Numbered from the stretch's first letter, positions 46,059-55,191 are shown. The stretch: DNA of 64,000 bases from Neotamlana laminarinivorans (GCF_020523925.1 NZ_JAJAPW010000002.1:434001-498000); one strand, 5' to 3'. Made by a program: numbers and translations. Notes: generated by a model from the sequence alone, not told the origin.

Positions 46059-47287
46059 TGCATTTTACTGTAAAAGCACATAAATATATTTTATTAATTG
46101 CTATTGTTTTAGCAAGTACTATTTCGTTTTCTCAAAATAATAAACAAAAAGAACTTGAAACCCGTAGGCAAGAATTAAGAAACGAAATAGAGCAGCTTAA
46201 TAAATTACGTGCCGATAATAAAAACAAACAAAAATCGCAGTTAAGTTTAGTAGAAGGTGTAAACCACAAAATTAGTGTGCTTTCAAATTTAATTAAAGTT
46301 ACAAACCAACAGGCTAATTTATTAACCCGTGAAATAAATAGTAACCAAAAAAAAATAACCGATTTGCGCAAGGAATTAACCGATTTAAAGGATGATTACG
46401 CAGCAATGGTGGTAAAGGCTTATAAAAGTAAAAACAAACAAAGTAAAATCATGTTTTTACTCTCTTCAAACAATTTTAAACAAGCTTACAAACGCTTACA
46501 ATATATTCAGCAATATGCCGATCATCAAAAAAAGCAAGGAGAAAACATTAAAGCTAAAACTTTAGAATTACAAGCAACCAACAAAAAATTACTAGATCAA
46601 CAAAAAGAAAAAAATAGCTTAATTACAGAAAATAGGCAGGTTCAAAAAACGTTACAAGAAGATAGAAAAGAGCATGAGGCTTTAATGAAATCTATACAAA
46701 AGAATTTGTCTGCCTATACCGCACAAATACGCCAAAAAGAACGGGAGGTAAATAGAATTGACGCAGAGATTAAAAATATAATACGTGCTGCTATAGCAAA
46801 ATCGAATACAAAGGCAGGTAAAAAATCAACATCTACAGGTTTTGCTTTAACACCAGAGGAAAAGGTTTTAGCGTCTAACTTTACATCAAATAAAGGCAAA
46901 CTTCCTTGGCCTGTAGATAATGGTTATGTTAGTTTGGGTTATGGATCTCAGCGTCATCCAATTAATAAATCGTTAACCATACAAAGTAACGGTGTACGTA
47001 TTACAACAGAACGAGGAGCCAAAGTTAGGGCAGTTTTTAATGGTAAGGTAATGAGTGTTAGAAGAATTAAAAACGCTAATCCGTTAGTAATGATTCAGCA
47101 TGGTAATTATATTACTGTTTATAAAAACCTTTCAAAAGTTTATGTTAAGGAAGGCGACATTGTAAAAACTAAACAGTTTATTGGCGAAGTTGCTGTTGAT
47201 GTGTATTCGGGAGAAACTATTTTAAGTTTTATTATATCTAAAGGTGTAAATACTCAAAACCCTGCGAGCTGGATTTATAAAATGTAG
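46058..47287 (+). CDS. EnvC-like murein hydrolase activator (coiled coil plus degenerate LytM domain)
   Basis: 409 residues: signal peptide (1-26), long coiled coil (about 27-245) and C-terminal M23/LytM domain (about 285-405). The usual zinc ligands (H-x-G-x-D and H-x-H) are not kept: the corresponding places read SNGVRI and LSFIIS. So, like EnvC of E. coli, it probably activates an amidase and does not cut peptidoglycan itself. Acts in the periplasm in cell separation. Confidence 0.82.
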   Translation: MHFTVKAHKYILLIAIVLASTISFSQNNKQKELETRRQELRNEIEQLNKLRADNKNKQKSQLSLVEGVNHKISVLSNLIKVTNQQANLLTREINSNQKKITDLRKELTDLKDDYAAMVVKAYKSKNKQSKIMFLLSSNNFKQAYKRLQYIQQYADHQKKQGENIKAKTLELQATNKKLLDQQKEKNSLITENRQVQKTLQEDRKEHEALMKSIQKNLSAYTAQIRQKEREVNRIDAEIKNIIRAAIAKSNTKAGKKSTSTGFALTPEEKVLASNFTSNKGKLPWPVDNGYVSLGYGSQRHPINKSLTIQSNGVRITTERGAKVRAVFNGKVMSVRRIKNANPLVMIQHGNYITVYKNLSKVYVKEGDIVKTKQFIGEVAVDVYSGETILSFIISKGVNTQNPASWIYKM

Positions 47288-47311
47288 CTTGTGTGTGTTT
47301 AATGCTGCTAA

Positions 47312-47342
47312 TTGCGTTAGGGATTGCAGTGGAAATCCTTTT
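47312..47342. repeat. Intergenic REP-like element
   Basis: GCGTTAGGGATTGCAGTGG, with the short dyad GGATT...AATCC at 47321-47338, followed by a T-run. It resembles intergenic repeats seen across flavobacteria. Right after the EnvC-like gene. Confidence 0.4.
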
Positions 47343-47441
47343 TAAAATAACTACTTTGTATAAGTATAATTCTATAAGTTTTTTACAAACTATAGTTGGC
47401 TATTAAACTAAAATTTGGTTTTAAAAAGATTGTAGTGTAAA

Positions 47442-47471
47442 GCCCGACCACGCCTAAGCGGGGTAACGCCC
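47442..47471. repeat. GC-rich intergenic repeat near the thioesterase gene
   Basis: A GC-rich patch (GCCCGACC...GCGGGGTAACGCCC) in an AT-rich gap, just downstream of the thioesterase stop. It looks like another family of intergenic repeats; a weak dyad (CGCCTAAGCGGGG) is visible. Confidence 0.4.
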
Positions 47472-47478
47472 AAGAAAA

Positions 47479-47988
47479 TCAATCAAAAAGAGCTTTTAAT
47501 TCTGTGGCTTCGTTAGGTGTTATTTTACCAGCTAAAAGTAAACTGAGTTGTTTGCGTCTCAGTGCAGCGCTATAACGTTCTTTTTCTAAGTCTGTTTCTG
47601 GAATTAGTTCTGGAACTTCTACAGGTTTTCCGCTTTCGTCTACAGCAACAAAGGTGTAAATGGCGTTGTTTACTTTGGTTTTCTCTCCAGATACGCGATC
47701 TTCTATCCAAACATCAATACAAACCTCCATAGAGGTTTTAAATGCTCTAGAAACCTTGGCTTCTACGGTTACAACACTACCTAAAGGAACTACTTTTGAA
47801 AAAGCTACGTGGTTTACAGATGCCGTTACGGTTATTTGGCGGCTGTGTCTTCCAGCTGCAATACTTGCAGCACGATCCATTCTGGCTAGTAATTCGCCTC
47901 CAAAAAGGTTATTTAATGCATTGGTTTCACCTGGTAAAACAACGTCTGTTAAAACGGTTTTAGATGCTTCTGGTGTTTTTGCCTCCAT
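47479..47988 (-). CDS. Acyl-CoA thioesterase (hotdog fold)
   Basis: 169 residues. A single hotdog domain with LPGETNALNNLFGGELLARMDRAASIAA, the catalytic-region pattern of YciA/BACH-type acyl-CoA thioesterases (conserved N, G-G and D). Hydrolyses acyl-CoA to fatty acid and CoA in the cytoplasm; chain length preference unknown. It lies 55 nt downstream of the HU/SPOR gene on the same strand. Confidence 0.87.
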   Translation of the reverse strand: MEAKTPEASKTVLTDVVLPGETNALNNLFGGELLARMDRAASIAAGRHSRQITVTASVNHVAFSKVVPLGSVVTVEAKVSRAFKTSMEVCIDVWIEDRVSGEKTKVNNAIYTFVAVDESGKPVEVPELIPETDLEKERYSAALRRKQLSLLLAGKITPNEATELKALFD

Positions 47989-48043
47989 AGTTAGTGTTAA
48001 TAATTTGGCAAAGGTAAGATTTTTATTGGTTTTAATTTTGAGC

Positions 48044-48991
48044 TTATTTTAGCTCTTTTACTAAAATCCAGGCTTCCTTATTGTGGTTTTCTCTTATGCT
48101 TTTTACAGCAGTTAAAGCCTCTTTTCCAGTTTTATAAGTGCCATAAACCACTTGGTGTAAGCCGTATTCGTTTAAACCAATAGTTTTAGCATTAGTGTAA
48201 CCTAAAGCTTTTAACTCTTTTACCTTAGTAATTCCATTAGCTTCTACTCTAAATGCACCGGCAACAATGTGAAAATTACCTGTTTCGTTTTCGGTTTTGT
48301 CTACATTTAAAGTTATTGCTGGTAAAGAATTTAAGTTAAATGTGGCTTGTTGTATTTTGGTGTCTAACTGTTTGGTAGCTTCTTCTTGCGCAATTTGGTT
48401 ATGAGCTTCTACTTTTGCAGAATAATGGTTTGATGCTATGTAACTACCAAATGTTAATGCAATTAATGCAATAGATGCGTATTTTAAAAATGGTAATGCT
48501 TTACGTTTTTCGTTTGTTACTGCAATAGGAATTACTTTTTCTATTTCTTCAACCTCTTCTTTGTAAATTTCGCGATCTATTTTAGATGAAACAAATTGCG
48601 ATAAACCAAAGGATTCTGTTAAGTAATTTATTTTATATGAGGGCTCGAATTGTAATTTTCCTTCGCTATTTAAAGTAATATCTCCTATATTGTTAAAATT
48701 TATAGTGTCGCCTTGCTTTAAAAAGGCTTTAAAAATTTTAACACGTTGTGCAATTATTTTATTTGCAGTTTCAAATGGTATTTCTTCTGCCGTGGCAATA
48801 TAATTTGCTAATAAACCATCATTATTTTGTATTTGCTCATTAAAAGACATTATTTTTTTAGGAGCAAAAAAGGTGTTAGATGAATCATCAATGCTTGCCG
48901 ATGCATTTTGGGTTAAAAATGAGCCAAAATCTGGAACAGTTACGCACTCGTATCGGTATAATAAATCGCTTATGTAGGTTTCTAATTGCAT
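48044..48991 (-). CDS. HU-like (CCDC81-type) and SPOR domain membrane protein
   Basis: 315 residues in three parts. N-terminal about 130 residues resemble two HU-like CCDC81 domains (VTVPDFGSFLTQ, INFNNIGDITLNSEGKLQF). One transmembrane helix follows at about 172-187. The periplasmic C-terminus is a SPOR domain (FHIVAGAFRVEANGITKVKELKALGY...). SPOR domains bind denuded peptidoglycan at division sites, so it may link DNA or cytoplasmic partners to the septum. Domain names are from recognised patterns; function is inferred. Confidence 0.8.
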   Translation of the reverse strand: MQLETYISDLLYRYECVTVPDFGSFLTQNASASIDDSSNTFFAPKKIMSFNEQIQNNDGLLANYIATAEEIPFETANKIIAQRVKIFKAFLKQGDTINFNNIGDITLNSEGKLQFEPSYKINYLTESFGLSQFVSSKIDREIYKEEVEEIEKVIPIAVTNEKRKALPFLKYASIALIALTFGSYIASNHYSAKVEAHNQIAQEEATKQLDTKIQQATFNLNSLPAITLNVDKTENETGNFHIVAGAFRVEANGITKVKELKALGYTNAKTIGLNEYGLHQVVYGTYKTGKEALTAVKSIRENHNKEAWILVKELK

Positions 48992-48996
48992 AAATA

Positions 48997-49004
48997 CAAA
49001 GTTA
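48997..49004 (-). promoter_or_regulatory. -7 box of the HU/SPOR gene
   Basis: TAACTTTG on the minus strand. The ATG at 48991 starts 6 nt beyond its last base, so the transcript would be nearly leaderless. Confidence 0.45.
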
Positions 49005-49096
49005 TAATTTTTTGGTTTTCATTAAAATTTTAAAGGACTATTTTTCATGGCACATAAAAATTACTTTATTTTAGTTTAAATATCAAGTATTTATAA

Positions 49097-50200
49097 ATGA
49101 ATGAACAGGATTTAATTTACACTTTAGCCTTGCAACATGTACCAAATATAGGTGATATAATAGCTAAACGATTAATAAACCATTGTGGTTCTGCCGAAGC
49201 GGTACTAAAAGAAAACCCTTTAAATTTATTAAAAATTGATGGTATTGGTAATGTTACTATTAAACATTTACAGGAACCTGTCCATTTAATTGAAGCCGAA
49301 AAAGAACTTCTTTTTATTAAAGATAACAATATTAAGCCACTTTATTTTGAAGCTGACAATTACCCAAACAAATTAAAACATTGTATTGATGGTCCTATTT
49401 TATTATTTCAATCTGGAAATGTAAATTTAGATAATAGGCCTTTAATTAGTATTGTTGGCACAAGAAAAATAACAACAAACGGAATTGCTTTTTGCGAAAA
49501 TTTAGTTGAAACTTTAGCAGTGTACAATCCTGTAATTATTTCTGGGTTTGCTTATGGCACAGACATTACAGCACATAAAGCTGCTATTAAAAATAATTTA
49601 CAAACTATAGGATGTTTGGCACATGGTTTAAATACCATTTACCCGAAAGTTCATAAAAAACACATAGCTGATGTAGAAAATAATGGTGGATTTTTAACCG
49701 ATTTTTGGAGCTCAGCCAAGTTTGATAGAAATAACTTTTTAAAACGAAACAGAGTAATTGCTGGGTTAAGCGAGGCAACAATAATTATAGAGTCTGCCGA
49801 AAAAGGAGGGAGCTTAGTTACTGCCGATATTGCTAACTCGTATAATCGTGATGTGTTTGCAGTTCCAGGTAGAACTACAGATAGCCAAAGTGTGGGATGT
49901 AATAACTTAATAAAACAGCAAAAGGCACATTTATTAAGTACGCCTTTAGATGTGCCTTATATTTTAAATTGGCAATTAGAAGAAAAAGAAAAACCCAGTA
50001 TACAAAAACAACTATTTGTAGAACTTGAAGCCGATGAAGAAACCATTTTTAATTATTTACAAGAAAACAATAAGGAACAACTCGATAATATTGCTATAAA
50101 TTGCAATTTACCAGTGTTTAAGGTAAGCAGTTTGTTATTAAATATGGAATTGAAAGGAGTTGTACGCCCCTTACCTGGAAAATTGTTTGAGATTGTTTAA
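49097..50200 (+). CDS. dprA: DNA-processing protein DprA
   Basis: 367 residues. N-terminal helix-hairpin-helix-like part (ALQHVPNIGDIIAKRLINHCG), Rossmann-like DNA-binding domain with SIVGTRKITTNG, SGFAYGTDITAH and KRNRVIAGLSEATIIIESAEKGGSLVTA, and a C-terminal winged helix. Loads RecA on incoming single-stranded DNA during natural transformation. recA lies 5 kb away. No other competence gene in the window. Confidence 0.93.
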   Translation: MNEQDLIYTLALQHVPNIGDIIAKRLINHCGSAEAVLKENPLNLLKIDGIGNVTIKHLQEPVHLIEAEKELLFIKDNNIKPLYFEADNYPNKLKHCIDGPILLFQSGNVNLDNRPLISIVGTRKITTNGIAFCENLVETLAVYNPVIISGFAYGTDITAHKAAIKNNLQTIGCLAHGLNTIYPKVHKKHIADVENNGGFLTDFWSSAKFDRNNFLKRNRVIAGLSEATIIIESAEKGGSLVTADIANSYNRDVFAVPGRTTDSQSVGCNNLIKQQKAHLLSTPLDVPYILNWQLEEKEKPSIQKQLFVELEADEETIFNYLQENNKEQLDNIAINCNLPVFKVSSLLLNMELKGVVRPLPGKLFEIV

Positions 50201-50225
50201 ACTTTGTAAAGAAAAATGAATTTCT

Positions 50226-50726
50226 TTAATTTATTTTAGGTTTTCTTTTCGTAATAAAAAAATAAGCAATAATTATATACTCTAATATAGGAATTAATGT
50301 GATAACTATATTAAGTTGATAGTGGCCATCAACATTATCATAATAAAAATCATAAGCAGAAGAGTAGTTTTCATAAAGATAGCTAACACCAAAATAACTG
50401 AACAAAAATTGAAGCATTATAATTACAAGAAAAGTTGTAACAGAACTAATAAGTAATTTTTTTGAAACCTTATTTTTAAAGTCATAAAAGTAATTAAATA
50501 AATAACTAAAAAGTATAAAAAACAAAACAAACCCAACTAGCTCTGATGACCATAAAATTGTTTTGGCATCAATTTTTATTACAATTAAAAAATGTTGAAA
50601 AACAAATTTTAAAAAACTACAAAATTCGAAGAGAGAATAAATTAAAAAAAGGCCAGTACCTATAGTGTTTAAAAGATAGAAATTATCTTTTGAAGCATTT
50701 ATTTCTTTTTCAAATTCCTCTAGCAA
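50226..50726 (-). CDS. Small membrane protein downstream of trpS, unknown function
   Basis: 166 residues with four hydrophobic helices and Phe/Tyr-rich loops. TTG start 11 nt after the trpS stop, so co-transcribed. No family recognised. Its Phe/Tyr-rich composition and lack of motifs leave function open. Confidence 0.55.
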   Translation of the reverse strand: MLEEFEKEINASKDNFYLLNTIGTGLFLIYSLFEFCSFLKFVFQHFLIVIKIDAKTILWSSELVGFVLFFILFSYLFNYFYDFKNKVSKKLLISSVTTFLVIIMLQFLFSYFGVSYLYENYSSAYDFYYDNVDGHYQLNIVITLIPILEYIIIAYFFITKRKPKIN

Positions 50727-50737
50727 TTTTTCTGTTT

Positions 50738-51706
50738 TTAATATCCAACCTTCTCACGAACACGAGCAATAACAGTATTTGCAACTTTAGAAGCTTTTTC
50801 GGCACCAATATTTAAAGCTTTATCTAACTCATCAAGATTAGTCATGTAGTAATGGTATTTTTCACGTTGAGTTGCAAATTTTTCAATAATAAGTTCAAAT
50901 AAAGCTTGTTTTGCATGACCGTAACCATAATTACCGTTCTCATAATTAGCTTTCATGCTTGCAATTTGGCTTTCGTTAGCTAATAACTTATAAATAGCAA
51001 AACAATTACAAGTACTCCAGTCTTTAGGTTCTTCAAGAGGTGTACTATCGGTTTGAATACCCATTATTTGTTTGCGTAACTTTTTATCGTTTAAAAAAAT
51101 GTTAATGGTGTTATTTCTGCTTTTGCTCATTTTTTCACCATCGGTGCCAGGAATTAGCATAATGTTTTCTTGTATTTTACTTTGAGGTAAAACAAAAGTT
51201 TCTCCCATTTTATTATGAAAACGTGAAGCCACATCACGCGTCATTTCAATATGTTGTAATTGGTCTTTACCAACAGGAATTATTTCTGCATCATAAGCTA
51301 AAATATCGGCAGCCATAAGCATTGGGTAGGTAAATAATCCTGTATTTACATCTTCTAATCTATCGGCTTTATCTTTAAAACCATGTGCAAGGGTTAAACG
51401 TTGGTACGGAAAAAAACAACTTAAATACCACGATAGCTCGGTAACTTGAGGGACATCACTTTGTTTGTAAAATACTGTTTTTTCAATGTCTAGACCAAAA
51501 GCAAGCCATGTTGCAGCAACAGAGTAGGTATTGTTGCGAAGTGTTTCGGCATCTTTAATTTGAGTTAAGGTATGCAAATTAGCAATAAATAAAAATGAAT
51601 CGTTTTCTGGCTGTTCTGCCATTTTTATTGCTGGTAAAATTGCGCCTAAAATATTTCCTAAATGCGGTGTTCCAGTACTTTGTATTCCGGTTAAAATTCT
51701 TGCCAT
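50738..51706 (-). CDS. trpS: Tryptophan--tRNA ligase
   Basis: 322-residue class I synthetase. HIGH-like TPHLGNILG (13-21) and KMSKS at 192-196, both intact; GKDQLQHIEMTRDVA is also diagnostic. Charges tRNA-Trp. A full -33/-7 promoter is upstream. Confidence 0.96.
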   Translation of the reverse strand: MARILTGIQSTGTPHLGNILGAILPAIKMAEQPENDSFLFIANLHTLTQIKDAETLRNNTYSVAATWLAFGLDIEKTVFYKQSDVPQVTELSWYLSCFFPYQRLTLAHGFKDKADRLEDVNTGLFTYPMLMAADILAYDAEIIPVGKDQLQHIEMTRDVASRFHNKMGETFVLPQSKIQENIMLIPGTDGEKMSKSRNNTINIFLNDKKLRKQIMGIQTDSTPLEEPKDWSTCNCFAIYKLLANESQIASMKANYENGNYGYGHAKQALFELIIEKFATQREKYHYYMTNLDELDKALNIGAEKASKVANTVIARVREKVGY

Positions 51707-51764
51707 AATTTTATTTCCACGAAAGTGAAAATTATATTAAAGTTAATCTTTAAATTTCTTTTAG

Positions 51765-51795
51765 CAAAGGTAAATGTTTTAATAGAATTGCTCAA
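51765..51795 (-). promoter_or_regulatory. Promoter of trpS
   Basis: On the minus strand TTG (51795-51793), 20 nt, TACCTTTG (51772-51765). It matches the flavobacterial consensus; leader about 55 nt. Confidence 0.55.
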
Positions 51796-51805
51796 TACAA
51801 TTGTG

Positions 51806-51813
51806 TATTTTTG
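51806..51813 (+). promoter_or_regulatory. -7 box of the 1-acyl-glycerol-3-phosphate acyltransferase gene
   Basis: TATTTTTG, with the ATG (51820) 7 nt after its last base, so nearly leaderless. A TTG at 51788-51790 could be the -33 part but spacing (15 nt) is short. Overlaps the divergent trpS promoter region. Confidence 0.45.
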
Positions 51814-51819
51814 AAAACA

Positions 51820-52557
51820 ATGAAAGTTATTAAATACATTTTTTGGACTTTATATCGTATTTGGTTTTATGTTTTAGTAGCATTACCAATACTGCTTCTA
51901 TTTCCGTTTTTATTAATTTCAATTTCTAAAGAATCTTGGTATCCTTATTTTTTTAAACTTGCCAGATGTTGGGCAAAGTTTATTTTAATTGGTATGGGTT
52001 TTACCTACAGTATAAAACGAGAGCAAAAACCAATAAAAGGTAAAAGTTATATGTTTATAGCTAACCATACTTCCATGACCGATATAATGCTTATGCTTGT
52101 TTCGGTTAAAAACCCTTTTGTTTTTGTTGGAAAGGCAGAATTAGCTAAAATTCCATTATTTGGGTTTTTTTACAAGCGTACTTGTATATTAGTTGATAGA
52201 AGTTCAGAAAAAAGCAGAAAAGCAGTATTTTTAAGGGCACAGCGTCGTTTAAAATCAGGTTTAAGTATTTGTATTTTTCCTGAAGGAGGCGTGCCAGAAG
52301 AGGATGTATTTTTAGATGCTTTTAAAGATGGTGCGTTTAGGTTAGCAATAAACCACCAAATACCTATTGTGCCGCTTACATTTGCGGATAATAAAAAACG
52401 ATTTTCGTTTACTTTTTTTAGTGGTAGCCCTGGTAAAATGCGAGCTTACATTCATAAATTTATTAAAACAGAAGGCTTAACAATACAAGATACCAAAACA
52501 CTTAATATAAAAGCGAGAACAGTTATTTTAAATAAATTGAAAGCTTATAATAAATAA
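51820..52557 (+). CDS. Lysophospholipid (1-acyl-sn-glycerol-3-phosphate) acyltransferase
   Basis: 245 residues from the ATG at 51820 (an upstream in-frame TTG overlaps the -7 box). PlsC family: N-terminal membrane helix (about 17-35), catalytic NHTSMTD (H-x4-D, 82-88) and FPEGG (153-157). Makes phosphatidic acid or modifies other lysolipids at the inner membrane. Ends before a strong two-way terminator. Confidence 0.88.
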   Translation: MKVIKYIFWTLYRIWFYVLVALPILLLFPFLLISISKESWYPYFFKLARCWAKFILIGMGFTYSIKREQKPIKGKSYMFIANHTSMTDIMLMLVSVKNPFVFVGKAELAKIPLFGFFYKRTCILVDRSSEKSRKAVFLRAQRRLKSGLSICIFPEGGVPEEDVFLDAFKDGAFRLAINHQIPIVPLTFADNKKRFSFTFFSGSPGKMRAYIHKFIKTEGLTIQDTKTLNIKARTVILNKLKAYNK

Positions 52558-52589
52558 AAAAACTGCTCGGAGAAACGAGCAGTTTTTGT
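52556..52589. terminator. Bidirectional intrinsic terminator
   Basis: AACTGCTCG (52561-52569) and CGAGCAGTT (52576-52584) with A-run before and T-run after: a 9-bp stem, loop of 6. Serves the acyltransferase gene (+) and the sigma-factor operon (-). Confidence 0.88.
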
Positions 52590-52631
52590 TGATATATAGC
52601 AAAATGCATATATCTAGATCTAACCAAAAAC

Positions 52632-54170
52632 CTAAAATTTAATAGCGAATCCGGTATAAACACCAATAAAAAATGGTGTAAAATTACCAGAAGTATTTTT
52701 AAATGTATTAATTTGATATTTAAACATGGGTTCTAAATTAAAATTAATAGAGTTTGTCATTTTATAATTTAAGCCAAGTCCTAAATTGGCACTATAACTA
52801 AAGTCGTTAACGTTGTTAGCTTCACCTAAAAGTGTTTGGTCTCCGTTTTCTGCTTCAGAAAAAATTTCATTATTATTTAAAAAAAATGAACTAAATCCAC
52901 CAATTAGATTGATGCCAAATTTTCTATTTAGTAAGGCGTATTGAAGTTCTAAAGGCACTTCAATAAAACCTAACGATTGGTTTATAGATGCATTTGAAGT
53001 TTCAAAAGAATTTGGAATTAAGGCAGCTGCTTTTGCACTTTCTACAGTAACACTGGAAGTAGAAATAGCATCGCTGGAAAAATCTGAATTAGAATTGTTA
53101 GTTATGGCACTAACATTTTCTAAAGAGCCATTGTTAACCGAGCTTACAGATTGAAAAACAACAACATCATTGGTGTTGTAGCCTAAGTTAACACGATTTA
53201 CACCAGAACGTATTGTAAGTTTTTTGTTTAGCGCATAACTTGCCGAAACACCATAACTCATGTTAATGTTTCCAGTTTTAGAATTACCATTAAATTGAGG
53301 ATCTATAGAAGAGCCACTTCCCATAGTGTTAAAATAAACAGGTGCCGCATTTGGTGTAACACTCCACCTGTTTTGGGAGTTTTCTTCTTCTTCATTTAAA
53401 TCTATATTATTTTCAAGAGCTTCTTCAATGGTTAAACCATTTTTTTCTTGGTTTTCCGTTGCTTCAATATTATTAGTTTTTGCAATAGTTTGGTTGCTTT
53501 TATTAGAAGCTTCAAGTGTGGTTTTTGCTTTTTCTTTGTCTAAAAATAACGGATTAACGCCCTTTTCTTCAGCAATATTATTATTATTTTTTAAAACTGA
53601 ATTTAATTTGCTTTTATTTACATAACTACCCCCGTTTTTATTGTTCGTACTTTTTGTAGTGTAAGATAAACCGTTTGCTGTTTTATTTTTATTTGAAACT
53701 AAATTTTGAGTTGAGGTGATGTGGCTTTTTGTTGTAACAGATGAGTTTGAAGCATTTTTAGCAGCATTAGTAATTACCGTTTTTTTTGAAGCTGTAGTTT
53801 CAGGTTTAGTTTTTGCAGTATTTTCAACTTCAATATTGGCGTTGCTATTTGCAATAATTGTGCTTACATTATTTTCGATTTTGTTTTTGTTGTTTTTAGA
53901 AGAATTTGTGTTTTCGTTATTTGTGTCTGTATTTACAACTTTGTTGTTGCTGGGTTTTTCGCTACCAAAATAATTAAAGCCTAAGGTTAAAAGTAAAGCA
54001 AGTATAGCTGCTACACCTGCGTAGCGCCACCAAATAGGAATTACACGACGTTTTTTATTATCTTGGTTTAATTGAGCTTCAATGTTTTTCCAAACGGCAT
54101 CTTTAGGTGTAGCTTCAAAATCTTTAAAGCCTTCCTGAAATAATCGGTCTATATGTTTTTTATCACTCAT
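52632..54170 (-). CDS. Predicted anti-sigma factor fused to an outer-membrane beta-barrel
   Basis: 512 residues. Residues 1-42 are a short charged, helical, cytoplasmic-type segment (HIDRLFQEGFKDFEATPKDAVW) like an anti-sigma N-terminus. A single transmembrane helix follows (about 46-68). A 200-residue Asn/Ser/Thr/Lys-rich linker leads to a C-terminal beta-barrel domain (about 270-512) ending in Phe, with strands such as FNLEPMFKYQINTF and FFIGVYTGFAIKF, similar to outer-membrane porin-like domains. Its ATG overlaps the ECF sigma stop (TAATG), the usual sigma/anti-sigma pairing. The long linker would allow it to cross the periplasm. The anti-sigma role is inferred from context. Confidence 0.68.
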   Translation of the reverse strand: MSDKKHIDRLFQEGFKDFEATPKDAVWKNIEAQLNQDNKKRRVIPIWWRYAGVAAILALLLTLGFNYFGSEKPSNNKVVNTDTNNENTNSSKNNKNKIENNVSTIIANSNANIEVENTAKTKPETTASKKTVITNAAKNASNSSVTTKSHITSTQNLVSNKNKTANGLSYTTKSTNNKNGGSYVNKSKLNSVLKNNNNIAEEKGVNPLFLDKEKAKTTLEASNKSNQTIAKTNNIEATENQEKNGLTIEEALENNIDLNEEEENSQNRWSVTPNAAPVYFNTMGSGSSIDPQFNGNSKTGNINMSYGVSASYALNKKLTIRSGVNRVNLGYNTNDVVVFQSVSSVNNGSLENVSAITNNSNSDFSSDAISTSSVTVESAKAAALIPNSFETSNASINQSLGFIEVPLELQYALLNRKFGINLIGGFSSFFLNNNEIFSEAENGDQTLLGEANNVNDFSYSANLGLGLNYKMTNSINFNLEPMFKYQINTFKNTSGNFTPFFIGVYTGFAIKF

Positions 54171-54712
54171 TATAATGATTGAGACTGTTGTCCCATTTTA
54201 AAATCTTCAATAGTATTTTTCAAAATTTGTCTGGCGCGCGCTAAATTAGATTTTGAAGTACCTATGTTTATGTTTAATAATTTTGCAATTTCTTTATGCG
54301 AATACCCGTCTAATACGTAAAGGTTAAATACCAGTCGGTATCTGTCGGGTAATTCTTGTATTATTTTTAATAGATAATCGAGAGAAACACTATCTTCATC
54401 AATTTCTATAGTTTCATCTTCTATATTGTTTTCGTTAATTATATCAAAAACTTTTTCATTGCGGTAGCGTTGTAAAGCGGTGTTAATGGTTATTCGTTTT
54501 AACCACCCCTCAAAAGAGCCTTTGTTTTTATACTGATCTATTTTTTTAAATATAGTTAAAAATGCGTCTTGCAAATTATCTTCTGCTTCGGCATAATTAC
54601 GAGAATACTTTAAGCACAATGCAAACAACTTGCTGGAAAACAGCTTGTAAATTTCGCTTTGTGCTTTAGTATTATTGTTTTTGCAATTTTGTATGAGTTG
54701 GTTTAAACTCAA
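54170..54712 (-). CDS. ECF-type RNA polymerase sigma-70 factor
   Basis: 180 residues. Sigma2 (about 20-90, YAEAEDNLQDAFLTIFKKIDQY and GWLKRITIN) recognises -10; Sigma4 (about 122-172, LPDRYRLVFNLYVLDGYSHKEIAKLLNI) recognises -35. There is no Sigma3, as in ECF factors. Sits between a lipoprotein gene (25 nt gap) and the anti-sigma-like gene (overlap). A candidate target sequence lies upstream of the operon (55192-55219). Confidence 0.92.
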   Translation of the reverse strand: MSLNQLIQNCKNNNTKAQSEIYKLFSSKLFALCLKYSRNYAEAEDNLQDAFLTIFKKIDQYKNKGSFEGWLKRITINTALQRYRNEKVFDIINENNIEDETIEIDEDSVSLDYLLKIIQELPDRYRLVFNLYVLDGYSHKEIAKLLNINIGTSKSNLARARQILKNTIEDFKMGQQSQSL

Positions 54713-54737
54713 ATTAAAACATGTATTAGTTTATAGC

Positions 54738-55151
54738 TTATTCTGTAACGGGTACTTCTATGGTTAAATATACATCTTCACCTTCATCGTTTTCACCTTG
54801 CCAAAATTTAAAAATATACGAGCCGTTGCTTGTAACCACAAAGTTAAATGAAGCTTCTGTTAACTCTTCTTCTAAATCTTCACAGGTGCTACTTTCATAA
54901 ACATAGGTAATTGGTGCAACAGTGCGTTCGTTGTTTTCTTTATAATAATAAAATTCGCTAAATGTGTGGCATGTTGTTGGTTTATAATAATAAACGGTAA
55001 TTGGGTAAGTTTCTCCCATAGTAAACTCTTCTGGAATATCTACGCTTTCAACGGGTAATACTTCAAAAGAGTATGATGCCAGATCATCGTCATTATCAAG
55101 GCTACAAGAGGATATGCTAATTAATAATAATAAGAGAGTAACATATTTCAT
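54738..55151 (-). CDS. Small lipoprotein at the head of the ECF sigma operon
   Basis: 137 residues from ATG 55151 (an in-frame Met 16 codons upstream falls outside the signal). Signal MKYVTLLLLLISISSC: lipobox Cys16. Next residues SLDNDDD are acidic, like the lipoprotein export signals that move lipoproteins to the cell surface in flavobacteria. The mature part is beta-rich with three Cys (CHTF, STCEDLEEE). Unknown function; may be the target or a sensor partner of the sigma system. Its promoter is the best copy of the ACGCAACC element. Confidence 0.72.
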   Translation of the reverse strand: MKYVTLLLLLISISSCSLDNDDDLASYSFEVLPVESVDIPEEFTMGETYPITVYYYKPTTCHTFSEFYYYKENNERTVAPITYVYESSTCEDLEEELTEASFNFVVTSNGSYIFKFWQGENDEGEDVYLTIEVPVTE

Positions 55152-55191
55152 AACATTAAATTTGGGTGTGTAAATACATGTTTTGCCTTTT

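Noticed and set aside
46058-47287. Loss of zinc ligands as sign of a decaying gene
   Set aside because: EnvC-type activators naturally lack these ligands.
51811-51819. TTG start for the acyltransferase gene
   Set aside because: It overlaps the -7 box and the ATG at 51820 gives the normal N-terminus.
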